From positions 1 through 64,000 of the forward strand of contig CBDCAC010000007.1 in the NCBI GenBank assembly GCA_965213775.1: a DNA stretch of 64,000 nucleotides, given 5' to 3'. The notes below the pieces were generated by a model. It was not told where the DNA came from, did no database searches, and was given only the letters and a program-made list of their open reading frames with translations. This document shows, one piece after another, positions 19,289 through 27,523 of this stretch. Source of the stretch: Lichenicoccus sp965213775. GTDB taxonomy: Bacteria; Pseudomonadota; Alphaproteobacteria; Acetobacterales; Acetobacteraceae. The translations under genes and the position numbers were made by a program. Within the stretch, counting starts at the first letter, position 1. Every line of letters starts with the position of its first letter.

Positions 19289-21720
19289 CGCAGGATGCCG
19301 AGCCCGCGCAGGATGTCGATGGGCTTCGGCGCCTTGCGCCGAGCGCCCGCCTGCGGCGGCGAGGCGGTCGGAGCGGGCCCGGCGACTCCTTCGCGGGCGG
19401 TTCGCAGCGTGGCCTCGCACCCGGCCTCGCCGGCAGCGGCGGGCCCGATCCGCAGCGCGTAGCGTCCGCCCGCGGCGGCGGGGTCGAGTGCCAGATGGGG
19501 ATCGCGCAGGCTGCCGGTGAGCCGCATCGGCACCGAGATCCGGGCACCGCCGAGCTGCGCGTCGGGCAGCAGACGCAGGTCCAGCGCCCCGTCGGCGAGC
19601 GCGATCCGTCCGTGCCCGTCCAACGATAGCCGCCCGGTGCGCAGGTCCAGCGTGTCGAGAGCGGCCTGGCCACCGCCGAACACGGCATGCAGGGCGATGC
19701 ACCGCACAGCCGTCTCGCCGGTCTGCGACATCGAGGTGGCGAGCGCGGTGGAGCGACCGACCAGCCGCGACAGCGCCTCGCTGGACGCCGTGGCATCGAC
19801 CATCGACAGGCCGAGATGGCCGGTCGCCGCGTTCGCCAGCGCCGCCGTGTCGACGCCGCCGCTGCGCAGCTCGCCGACCAGCTCGACGGTTCCGCGCAGC
19901 GCGCCCGGATCGCCGAGCCAGCGCGACAGCAGCGACGCCGGGAGCAGCAGCGGCCGCATCCAGAGGTCGAGGGTCGGCGGGGTCGAGGACGCATCGGCCT
20001 GCAGGCGGGCGTCCACGGCATTCCCGGAGCCGCCGTCGGCGCCGGTCGCCCGCAGCGGCGCCACCGCCAGCCGCCCGTCGCGGAGCACCGCGTGCGCCTG
20101 GAGGTCGCGATAATGCGTGCCGGCGAGCGCGACGTCCGAGGCGAGCAGCGTCAGGTCCGCGTCGCCCAGCCGCAGCAGCGGCCAGGGGACCGCGGCGGTC
20201 GCTGGGTGCCGTGCCGGCGCGGCGCTTGGATCGACCACGCGCGGCGGCGCGGCACCCGGCCTGGTCAGCCGGTCGAGGTCGATATGCGAGCCCTGCAGGG
20301 TGCCCGACAACTGCGGCCGTCCGCGCAGCGAGAGCGTCAGCGCGCCGGCGAGATCCCCGGCCTCGCTGACGAGCTGCAGCTCCGACAGGCGGAACGACGT
20401 GCCACGGTCGGCCTGCAGCCTGGCGCCGAGGCTCAGCCGGCCGACCGAGGGTGCCGCGGCCGCGAAGTCGCGCAGGTCCGGGACCACGCCGCGCAGCCTC
20501 AGGTCGCTCGAGCCCAGGCCGGCGACGCCGTCGAGCTGCCAGGCGCTGCGGCCGAGACCGATGGCGAGGCTGACCGGCGCCGGCGCCGTCGGCCTCGCCT
20601 GCAGCGCCGCCAAGGAAGCGGCCGTGCCCTTCAGCACCAGCGGCTGTCCGCGCCAGGCGCCGAAGCCCGCCACCCGGAGCGGTGCCGCAGGGGTCTCGGC
20701 GGCCACGCTCCAGCCCTGAAGGGTCAGGCCCTGCAGGGTCAGGCCGTGGGTCGGGACCGGTGTCCGGCCGGCACGCGCCTGCAGTGCCGCGACCATCGGG
20801 CGGCCCTGGTCGAGCAGGCGAGCCGACCCTGCCAGCCCGTCGATCTCCGGCAGCCCGGCATGCGGGAACAGGCGGTTCAGCGACGACAGACGCGAGAGCG
20901 AGGCGGTGACCGCGAGATCGTAGCCGCGTGCGCGCAGCGGATCGGCGACCGTGCCCTGCGCGGTCATCCGCCCGACGATCGCGCCGTCGACCGTCTCGGC
21001 ACCGCGCAGCGAGATCGGCCAGGGCGTGCGGTGGTCGGCGGTGGCGAACAGACGCCGGACCGGTCCGAGCTCGCCCTCGATCGTGAAGCCGGCACCTCCG
21101 GCGGCACCGGCGCCCGCGAGGCGGAAGCGCGGCTGCTCTCCCTGCAGCCCTGACGCATCCAGCGCGGTCAGTCGCAGGTCGGCACCCTGATGGCGCTGCA
21201 GGTCGCGCCAGGACAGGCGCGCGGCGCCGATCCGCACCGCATCGAAGACGACGCCCCAGCGGGCGCCGCGACCGCCGCCGCCGCCGGACCCTTGGCCGCC
21301 GGCGGCGGGCGTCATCTCCCAGTTGCCGTGACCGTCGGCATCGCGCACCGCGTGCAGCACGACGTCGTCGAGCCGCAGCGCGTCGAGCCGCACCACATGG
21401 CGCAGCAGCGGCCAGATCCCGATCCCGGCGCTGAGACGGCCGATCCGCAGCAGGTTGGGCGCGGCCGCGCCGCCGGCAACGGGACGGTCGGCGATGGCGA
21501 AGTCCTGCGCCAGCACGTGTGCCACGGGCAGCAGCCGCAGCTCGACATGGCCGAGACTGACGGTCCGCCCGCTCTGTCGCTGCACCGAGGCGATCACCGC
21601 ACGCCGCAGCGTCTCCGGATCGAGCCGCCGCTGCGCCAGCACCAGCCCGCCGGCCAGGCCAGCCGCCAGGCCGGCGAGCAGCAGCACGACGACGAGCCAT
21701 GGCGGGCCGGCGCGGCGCAT
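19285..21720 (-). CDS. AsmA family envelope protein
   Basis: Large inner-membrane-anchored periplasmic protein of 811 residues. An N-terminal helix (PWLVVVLLLAGLAAGLAGGLVLA) is followed by the AsmA-like lead-in LDPETLRRAVIASVQRQSGRTVSLGHVELRLLP. The rest is a repetitive, beta-rich region. The C-terminal AsmA_2-type domain (LGLSMVDATASSEALSRLVG and on) ends near residue 800. Members are bridge-like or TAM-related proteins linked to phospholipid traffic to the outer membrane. The start at 21720 has GGAG upstream and lies 5 bases after the pseudouridine synthase stop; the frame continues upstream into that gene without similarity. Confidence 0.82.
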   Translation of the reverse strand: MRRAGPPWLVVVLLLAGLAAGLAGGLVLAQRRLDPETLRRAVIASVQRQSGRTVSLGHVELRLLPVAHVLAQDFAIADRPVAGGAAAPNLLRIGRLSAGIGIWPLLRHVVRLDALRLDDVVLHAVRDADGHGNWEMTPAAGGQGSGGGGGRGARWGVVFDAVRIGAARLSWRDLQRHQGADLRLTALDASGLQGEQPRFRLAGAGAAGGAGFTIEGELGPVRRLFATADHRTPWPISLRGAETVDGAIVGRMTAQGTVADPLRARGYDLAVTASLSRLSSLNRLFPHAGLPEIDGLAGSARLLDQGRPMVAALQARAGRTPVPTHGLTLQGLTLQGWSVAAETPAAPLRVAGFGAWRGQPLVLKGTAASLAALQARPTAPAPVSLAIGLGRSAWQLDGVAGLGSSDLRLRGVVPDLRDFAAAAPSVGRLSLGARLQADRGTSFRLSELQLVSEAGDLAGALTLSLRGRPQLSGTLQGSHIDLDRLTRPGAAPPRVVDPSAAPARHPATAAVPWPLLRLGDADLTLLASDVALAGTHYRDLQAHAVLRDGRLAVAPLRATGADGGSGNAVDARLQADASSTPPTLDLWMRPLLLPASLLSRWLGDPGALRGTVELVGELRSGGVDTAALANAATGHLGLSMVDATASSEALSRLVGRSTALATSMSQTGETAVRCIALHAVFGGGQAALDTLDLRTGRLSLDGHGRIALADGALDLRLLPDAQLGGARISVPMRLTGSLRDPHLALDPAAAGGRYALRIGPAAAGEAGCEATLRTAREGVAGPAPTASPPQAGARRKAPKPIDILRGLGILR

Positions 21721-21725
21721 CCGGG

Positions 21726-22697
21726 TCAGCTCCGCCGCGACGCCGGCAGCGCGCCCGCCTCGAAGCCGAGCGCCTTGAACGTCTCGCGCATGTGCGCGGG
21801 CAGCTCGGCACTCAGGCTCAGCCTGCCGCCCGCGGGATGCGGCAGGTCCAGGCTGCGGGCATGCAGGTGCAGCCGGTCGGGAAAGCCGTCCAGACGCGCG
21901 GCCCGCGCGCCGTATTTCGGGTCGCCCAGGATCGGCGTGCCCAGGGCCTCGCAATGCACGCGCAGCTGGTGGGTGCGTCCGGTCAGCGGCGACATCTCGA
22001 GCCAGGACAGCTTCCTGCCGGCGGCGTCGCGCACCAGGTAGTCGGTGAGCGCGTGCGCCGCATCCTCCTCGTCGCGTTCGGCCGCGATCGTCAGCGCGCC
22101 CGGCCCGGCACCGAGCCGGGCGAGCGGCAGGTCGATCACGCCCTGCAGCGGATGCGGGCGTCCCACCACAACCGCCCAGTAGGTCTTGCGCACGTCGCGC
22201 CCCCTGAACGAGGCGGCGAGCTTGCCGGCGACGCCGGGGGTGCGGGCGAGCAGCAGCAGGCCCGAGGTGTCGCGGTCGATCCGGTGCACCAGCCGCGGGC
22301 GGTGCTCGGCGCCGAAGCGCAACGCGTCGAGCATCCCGTCGACGTGCCGCACGATCCCGGGACCGCCCTGCACCGGCAGTCCCGCGGGCTTGTTCAGCAC
22401 GATCAGCTGCTCGTCGCGGTAGAGCACCATGCGCTCCATCTCGCGCCGGTCGTGCTCGTCCAGCGCCGGCGGCAGCGGCGCCGGCCGTGCCACGTTCGGC
22501 AGCGGCGGCACCCGCACCGACTGTCCGGCACCGAGGCGGGTTGCCGGCTCCGCGCGCCGCTGATCGACGCGGATCTGGCCGGTGCGGCACAGCTTCTGCA
22601 GCGCCCCCTGGGTGACGAAGGGGTAGTGCCTGCGGAACCAGCGATCGAGCCGGATCTCCGCCTCGTCCTCGCTGACGGTCTGGATCGAGACGCTCAC
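21726..22697 (-). CDS. rluC: 23S rRNA pseudouridine synthase, RluC/RluD type
   Basis: Converts specific uridines in 23S rRNA to pseudouridine. It has 323 residues: an N-terminal S4 RNA-binding domain (IRLDRWFRRHYPFVTQGALQKLCRTG), then the catalytic domain with LVHRIDRDTSGLLLLAR (catalytic Asp) and the C-terminal signature MSPLTGRTHQLRVHCEALG. RluC and RluD share this architecture; RluC is favoured by the S4 arrangement and the spaced HRIDRDTSG. It overlaps the rarA stop as ATGA (22694-22697). Confidence 0.9.
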   Translation of the reverse strand: MSVSIQTVSEDEAEIRLDRWFRRHYPFVTQGALQKLCRTGQIRVDQRRAEPATRLGAGQSVRVPPLPNVARPAPLPPALDEHDRREMERMVLYRDEQLIVLNKPAGLPVQGGPGIVRHVDGMLDALRFGAEHRPRLVHRIDRDTSGLLLLARTPGVAGKLAASFRGRDVRKTYWAVVVGRPHPLQGVIDLPLARLGAGPGALTIAAERDEEDAAHALTDYLVRDAAGRKLSWLEMSPLTGRTHQLRVHCEALGTPILGDPKYGARAARLDGFPDRLHLHARSLDLPHPAGGRLSLSAELPAHMRETFKALGFEAGALPASRRS

Positions 22698-24085
22698 GTG
22701 TCACTCTTCGGGCGGAAGTCGGGGGAGGCGGCCGGCTGGCTGTCGCGCAGGCGCGCCCAGTTGTCCAGCCTGCGCCGGATCTCGCGCTCGCAGCCCCGGT
22801 CGGATGGCGCATAGAACCGGGCCGGCTGCATCGCGTCCGGGAAGTAGTTCTGGCCCGAAAAGGCGTGCTCGGTATCGTGGTCGTACTCGTAGCCGCGTCC
22901 GTAGCCGAGCTGCTTCATCAGCCCGGTCGGCGCGTTCAGGATATGCGCCGGAGGGGCGAGGCTGCCGGTCTCGCGCGCGGCCCGCATCGCCTCCCCGTAG
23001 GCGCGATAGACGGCGTTCGACTTCATCGCCGTGCCGAGATAGATCACCAGCTGCGCCAGGGCCAGCTCGCCTTCCGGGCTGCCGAGCCGCTCGTACGTCT
23101 CCCATGCCGCGATCGCCTGCGGCAGCGCCTGCGGGTCCGCCATGCCGACATCCTCGACCGCGAAGCGGGTCAGCCGGCGCGCGATGTAACGCGCATCCTC
23201 GCCACCGGTCAGCATGCGCGCGAGCCAGTACAGCGCCGCATCGGGATCCGAGCCGCGCAGCGACTTGTGCAGCGCCGAGATCAGGTTGTAGTGCTCCTCG
23301 CGGTCCTTGTCGTAGAGTGCTGCACGTCTCGCGAGCAGGTCAGCCAGCGCCGCCGCATCCAGCGCCACCCCGTCCGGCAGGCTGAGGATCTGCTCGACCA
23401 TGTTGAGCAGGTAGCGCCCGTCGCCATCCGCCATCGCGCGCAGCGCCTCGCGTCCCTGCGGCGTCAGGTTGAGCGAGCGGGCGGCATCCTGCTCGGCCCG
23501 CGCCAGCAGCGACTCCAGCGCCTCGTCGTCGAGGCGGCGCAGCACCAGCACCTGGCAGCGCGACAGCAGCGCGCCGTTCAGCGCGAACGAGGGGTTCTCG
23601 GTGGTCGCGCCCACCAGCACCACGGTGCCGTTCTCCACCACCGGCAGGAAGCCGTCCTGCTGGGCGCGGTTGAAGCGGTGGATCTCGTCGACGAACAGCA
23701 GCGTGCCCCCGCCGCCGGCCTGGCGCCGGCGCGCCGCCTCCTCGAAGCCGCGCTTGAGGTCGGCAACGCCGGAGAACACCGCCGAGAGCTGGGTGAAGTG
23801 CAGCCCGCCGGCCTCGGCCAGCAGCCGCGCGATCGTGGTCTTGCCCACGCCGGGGCCGCCCCAGAGGATCAGGCTGGCCAGCGCGCCGCGCTCCAGCATG
23901 CGCGTCAGCGCGCCCTCGGGGCCGAGCAGGTGCGGCTGGCCGACCACGGCATCGAGCCGCGCCGGGCGCAGCCGGTCGGCCAGCGGACGCAACGGCCGCG
24001 CGCCTGCGTCGGACGGCTCGCCCGCGGCCGACGCGCCGGGGGATCCGAACAGGTCGCCGCCCTGCATGAAGCTGCGCTTCGCCAT
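22694..24085 (-). CDS. rarA: Replication-associated recombination protein RarA (MgsA)
   Basis: AAA+ ATPase acting at stalled replication forks. It has 463 residues from the ATG at 24085 (MAKRSFMQGGDLFG). In-frame ATGs at 24112 and 24130 are possible but the added residues lack similarity. It has Walker A LWGGPGVGKTTIAR, Walker B LLFVDEIHRFNRAQQD and sensor 1 GATTENPSF. The C-terminal tetramerisation domain includes LISALHKSLRGSDPDAALYWLARML. The gene heads the leftward group rarA-rluC-asmA-acyP. Confidence 0.94.
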   Translation of the reverse strand: MAKRSFMQGGDLFGSPGASAAGEPSDAGARPLRPLADRLRPARLDAVVGQPHLLGPEGALTRMLERGALASLILWGGPGVGKTTIARLLAEAGGLHFTQLSAVFSGVADLKRGFEEAARRRQAGGGGTLLFVDEIHRFNRAQQDGFLPVVENGTVVLVGATTENPSFALNGALLSRCQVLVLRRLDDEALESLLARAEQDAARSLNLTPQGREALRAMADGDGRYLLNMVEQILSLPDGVALDAAALADLLARRAALYDKDREEHYNLISALHKSLRGSDPDAALYWLARMLTGGEDARYIARRLTRFAVEDVGMADPQALPQAIAAWETYERLGSPEGELALAQLVIYLGTAMKSNAVYRAYGEAMRAARETGSLAPPAHILNAPTGLMKQLGYGRGYEYDHDTEHAFSGQNYFPDAMQPARFYAPSDRGCEREIRRRLDNWARLRDSQPAASPDFRPKSDT

Positions 24086-24296
24086 CCCCTCGCTATACGA
24101 TACTCCAGGCATCGTTTCCCAATCCGGCATCGCTCGCCGCCGGATCGGTGCCGGTTGCGGCCAGTTTCCGTGCCGGCCGGTCGATCCCTGTCCGGCCTGT
24201 CGCGTTGTGAGGGTCGGGCGGCGAGGCGCACGGGCGGCGGCTCGACCGGTCGGGCCGATGGCCCAACGTCAACACCCTCTTTGGGAGGAACGAGCG

Positions 24297-24722
24297 ATGG
24301 TTACATATGGATCAGCGGTCTGGCAGGGCGCGATCAAGGACGGCAAGGGCGCGATCTCGACCAAGAGCGGCTCGCTGGAGGCCTACCCCTACGGCTTCGC
24401 GGCCCGCTTCGAGGGCAAGGCCGGCACCAATCCGGAAGAGCTGATCGGTGCGGCGCATGCCGGCTGCTTCACCATGGCGCTGTCGCTGATGCTGACGGAG
24501 GCGAACCTGACCGCCGAGCGGATGGAGACCAAGGCCGACGTGACGCTGGACAAGGACGGGGACGGGTTCTCCATCACCGCGATCCAGCTCACCCTGCACG
24601 CCAAGATCCCGGGCGCCACCCAGGCGCAGTTCGAGGAGCTCGCCGGCAAGGCGAAGGCCGGCTGCCCGATCTCCAAGCTGCTGCGTGCCGAGATCACGCT
24701 GGACGCGACCCTGACCGCCTGA
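24297..24722 (+). CDS. osmC: OsmC family peroxiredoxin
   Basis: Thiol peroxidase that reduces organic hydroperoxides. It has 141 residues. Two redox cysteines are in the expected contexts: AAHAGCFTMALS near residue 60 and AKAGCPISKLL near residue 125. The N-terminal VTYGSAVWQGAIKDGKGAIST matches OsmC rather than Ohr. A strong Shine-Dalgarno (GGGAGGA) lies 7 bases before the ATG at 24297. A perfect hairpin follows the stop. Confidence 0.92.
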   Translation: MVTYGSAVWQGAIKDGKGAISTKSGSLEAYPYGFAARFEGKAGTNPEELIGAAHAGCFTMALSLMLTEANLTAERMETKADVTLDKDGDGFSITAIQLTLHAKIPGATQAQFEELAGKAKAGCPISKLLRAEITLDATLTA

Positions 24723-24728
24723 CCGGGC

Positions 24729-24752
24729 GGCCCCGATCCACGGATCGGGGCC
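24729..24752. terminator. Hairpin between convergent osmC and aldo-keto reductase
   Basis: Perfect inverted repeat ggccccgatc / gatcggggcc with a 4-base loop (CACG), between two convergent genes. The stem is strong but no T-run follows. It probably acts as a bidirectional terminator. Confidence 0.55.
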
Positions 24753-24774
24753 GTGCCGCCTCAGAGCAGCGGCC

Positions 24775-25827
24775 TCAGAGCAGCGGCGCCATCAGGGCGA
24801 GGTCGGCCGGGCCGAAGCGGTCCTTGGCGGTCCAGAGCTGATGCCAGTACGGGTAGAGCACCGGCGGGGCGCTGACCTCGCCGAGCCGATGGCGCTCGTC
24901 CTGGCTCAGCACCAGCGTGGCGGCGCCGAGATTGTCCTCGATATGGGCCGAGGTGCGGCCGCCGATTACCAGCGAGGTGATGCCGGGCTGCCCGAGCGTC
25001 CAGGCCAGCGCGACCTGGGCGGCCGAGACGGCATGCGCCTCGCCGATCGACACCAGCGCGTCGACGATGTTCCACAGCCGCTCCTCGTCGCGGATCGGCG
25101 GCTCGCTCCAGCCGGCGAGCTGGCGGGTGCCCTCGGGGGCCTTCTGGTTGCGGCGATGCTTACCGGACAGCAGGCCGCCGGCGAGCGGGCTCCACACCAG
25201 CACGCCGACGCCCTGGTCGACCGCGATCGGCAGCAGCTCGTACTCCACCTCGCGCGCCTCCAGCGTGTAGTGGATCTGCTGGCTGACGAAGCGCTGGCGG
25301 CGCTCGCTCGCGCTGACGCCGAGCGCCTTCATCAGGTGCCAGCCGGAGTAGTTCGAGCAGCCGACATAGCGGACCTTGCCGTCGGCGACGAGCCGGTCCA
25401 GCGCCTCCAGCGTCTCCTCCAGCGGCGTCAGCCCGTCCCACTGATGCACCTGGTAGAGGTCGATCACGTCGGTGCGCAGCCGCCTGAGGCTGGCCTCGCA
25501 GGCCTGGATCAGGTGGTAGCGCGACAGCCCGCGATCATTGGGTCCCTCGCCGAACGGGAACCGCGCCTTGGTCGCGATCAGCACGCCCTTCGGACGCTTG
25601 CCGCCGAGCGCCTCGCCGACGATCTCCTCCGAGGCGCCAGCGGAGTAGATGTTGGCGGTGTCGATCAGGTTGACGCCGTGATCGAGGCAGAGATCGATCT
25701 GCCGCTTCGCCTCCTCGAGGCCGACATTGCCGACCTTGGCGAACTGGCCGCCGCCGCCCATCGTCATGGTGCCCAGCGTGATCGTCGAGATCTTCAGGCC
25801 GGAGCGGCCGAGCAGTCGGTATTCCAT
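24775..25827 (-). CDS. Aldo/keto reductase
   Basis: NADPH-dependent oxidoreductase of 350 residues with the AKR TIM barrel. The catalytic tetrad is visible: Asp and Tyr in LIDTANIYSAG, Lys in LIATKARF, His in LYQVHQWDG. The C-terminal NADP-binding segment SLVIGGRTSAHIEDNL is also present. The start is at 25827 (MEYRLLGRSGLKIS) with GGGAG upstream; the frame continues upstream without similarity. The closest named relatives are YajO/Tas-like or AKR11/12 reductases, and the substrate is unknown. A 14-base word with the last codons is duplicated just past the stop. Confidence 0.9.
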   Translation of the reverse strand: MEYRLLGRSGLKISTITLGTMTMGGGGQFAKVGNVGLEEAKRQIDLCLDHGVNLIDTANIYSAGASEEIVGEALGGKRPKGVLIATKARFPFGEGPNDRGLSRYHLIQACEASLRRLRTDVIDLYQVHQWDGLTPLEETLEALDRLVADGKVRYVGCSNYSGWHLMKALGVSASERRQRFVSQQIHYTLEAREVEYELLPIAVDQGVGVLVWSPLAGGLLSGKHRRNQKAPEGTRQLAGWSEPPIRDEERLWNIVDALVSIGEAHAVSAAQVALAWTLGQPGITSLVIGGRTSAHIEDNLGAATLVLSQDERHRLGEVSAPPVLYPYWHQLWTAKDRFGPADLALMAPLL

Positions 25828-25864
25828 GTCTGTCTCCCGGGTTCGTGCTTGGTCGAGGTCGGCG

Positions 25865-26440
25865 TCAGCGGTGCCAGGCCGACACCAGGATCCCCTGCGG
25901 ACCGCCGAGCGGGTCGGACGCGGGGAACGGCAGGCGCGCCATGCGCGCGAGCATCGCGGGGGTCGGCGCGCCACGGCAGATATCCCAATCCTGGCCGGCC
26001 GGATAGGCGCCGACCACCAGGAAGTCGTCGCTGGCGCGGGTCCGGCAATGTCCGGTGCCGCACGGCAGGACCAGCACGTCGCCGGCCTCGACGGACGTCT
26101 CCCGGCCGCCCGCGCCGCCCAGCACGAGCTGCGCCGAGCCCTGGACGAAGCCGAGCACCTCGTGCGCGGTGGAATGATAATGATGGTAGGCGTAGACGCC
26201 GTTGCGCCACTGCGCCGGCCAGCCGTTGCCGCCGCTCAGCGCCTCGAAGGCCGCCGGATCGCGGCCGGCGGGATCGAGCGCGCGGCGATAATGCAGCACC
26301 GGCAGATCGGGGTTGTTGGGCACCCAGCCATTGCGCTCCAGCAGGATGCGCTCGACCGACGCCGCGGCGGCGGGGAGCGCTCCGGCGACGCCGAGCCCGC
26401 TCAGCAGGACGCCGAAGCTCCGACGATCGATCTCCGCCAT
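25865..26440 (-). CDS. Tat-exported cupin protein
   Basis: Protein of 191 residues with a Tat signal (MAEIDRRSFGVLLSGLGVAGALPAAAA). The mature part contains a cupin barrel: YHHYHSTAHEVLGFVQG supplies the His/Glu metal ligands of motif 1 and PCGTGHCR the His of motif 2. Related proteins of the YjlB type are of unknown function. It lies 37 bases upstream of the aldo-keto reductase on the same strand, so the two are likely cotranscribed, and it is divergent from the LysR regulator, which may control both. Confidence 0.78.
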   Translation of the reverse strand: MAEIDRRSFGVLLSGLGVAGALPAAAASVERILLERNGWVPNNPDLPVLHYRRALDPAGRDPAAFEALSGGNGWPAQWRNGVYAYHHYHSTAHEVLGFVQGSAQLVLGGAGGRETSVEAGDVLVLPCGTGHCRTRASDDFLVVGAYPAGQDWDICRGAPTPAMLARMARLPFPASDPLGGPQGILVSAWHR

Positions 26441-26554
26441 CCTCGTCCTCCGATCCGGTCATCAGCTAGAACCCGTCTTCCGGCGCGACAAATGGTAAGA
26501 TATGCTGGCATTGATCAGCTCTCATGCTGAATACCGCGGGGGGCCCCGGGCGGC

Positions 26555-27481
26555 ATGGACCTCAAGCAGATCCAGCATTTCATCGCCGTGGCCGAGGAGC
26601 GCCACTTCACCCGTGCGGCGCGCCGGCTCAATGTCGTGCAGTCGGGCCTCTCGGCCACCATCCGTTCGCTGGAGGAAGATCTCGGCGGCCCGCTGTTCAT
26701 ACGCAGCACCAGGCATGTCGAGCTGACGCCGGCCGGCCAGGTGCTGCTGGAGGAAGGCCGACGCGTCATCCTCGCCGCCCGCAACGCCAAGCTCGCCGTC
26801 ACCGAGGTGCATAATCTCAGCCGCGGCCGCCTGACCATCGGCTCGATCCAGAGCATGGCGCCGTTCGCCGACCTTCCGGGCTCGCTGGGCCAGTTCCGCC
26901 GGGCGTTCGGCGGCATCGACGTCGAGCTGCTGTTCGACGGCTCCGGCTCGCTGCTGGACCAGGTCGGCGACGGCCGGCTCGACCTCGCCTTCACCCAGGC
27001 GGCGGACGCGCTGCCCGACGGCGTGGTCGCGCGGCTGTTCGCCTGCGAGGGCATGGTGATGGTCTGCACGCCCTCGCACCGCCTCGCCGGCTGCCGCGAC
27101 CTGGCGCTGGCCCGGCTATGCGACGAGGCGATGATCGAGCTGAAATCGGACTGGGCGATGCGCAGGCTGGTCGATCGCAGCTTCGCGCGCGCCGGCCTGC
27201 AGCGCCGGATCGGCTTCGAGGTCAACGACGTCGCGATGCTGCTCGAGCTCGCCGCGCAGGGGCTCGGGGTGGCGCTGGTGCCCGAGACGCTGGCGGCCGA
27301 GCGGCTGCGCAGCCCGCGCGGTGCGCCGATCGCGATCGGCGCACTTCGCGAGCAGGACGAGCCCTGCTGGGAGCTGGTCGCCGCCTTTCGCGGCCATGAC
27401 GGGCAGCCCTCGCAGCCGGTGGTGCGCGCCTACCTGGAATTCCTGGCGCTGCCGGACCCGGATTGCCATGTGGTGCGTTGA
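26555..27481 (+). CDS. LysR family transcriptional regulator
   Basis: Regulator of 308 residues. The N-terminal winged HTH is clear (FTRAARRLNVVQSGLSATIRSLEEDLGG), followed by the linker helix and a periplasmic-binding-protein-like effector domain from about residue 90 (RLTIGSIQSMAPFADLP). It is divergent from the cupin gene, the classic LysR arrangement, and is followed after 42 bases by the RND pump genes on its own strand. Either group could be its target. The effector is unknown. Confidence 0.93.
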   Translation: MDLKQIQHFIAVAEERHFTRAARRLNVVQSGLSATIRSLEEDLGGPLFIRSTRHVELTPAGQVLLEEGRRVILAARNAKLAVTEVHNLSRGRLTIGSIQSMAPFADLPGSLGQFRRAFGGIDVELLFDGSGSLLDQVGDGRLDLAFTQAADALPDGVVARLFACEGMVMVCTPSHRLAGCRDLALARLCDEAMIELKSDWAMRRLVDRSFARAGLQRRIGFEVNDVAMLLELAAQGLGVALVPETLAAERLRSPRGAPIAIGALREQDEPCWELVAAFRGHDGQPSQPVVRAYLEFLALPDPDCHVVR

Positions 27482-27523
27482 GCGCCGGCGCCGCCTGCCG
27501 CCGGCAGCCACCGGGGAGTACGC

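Noticed and set aside
21721..22812. In-frame extension of the AsmA-like gene to 22812, giving 1175 residues
   Set aside because: The extension lies in an alternate frame of the pseudouridine synthase gene and has no similarity; a good start with GGAG exists at 21720.
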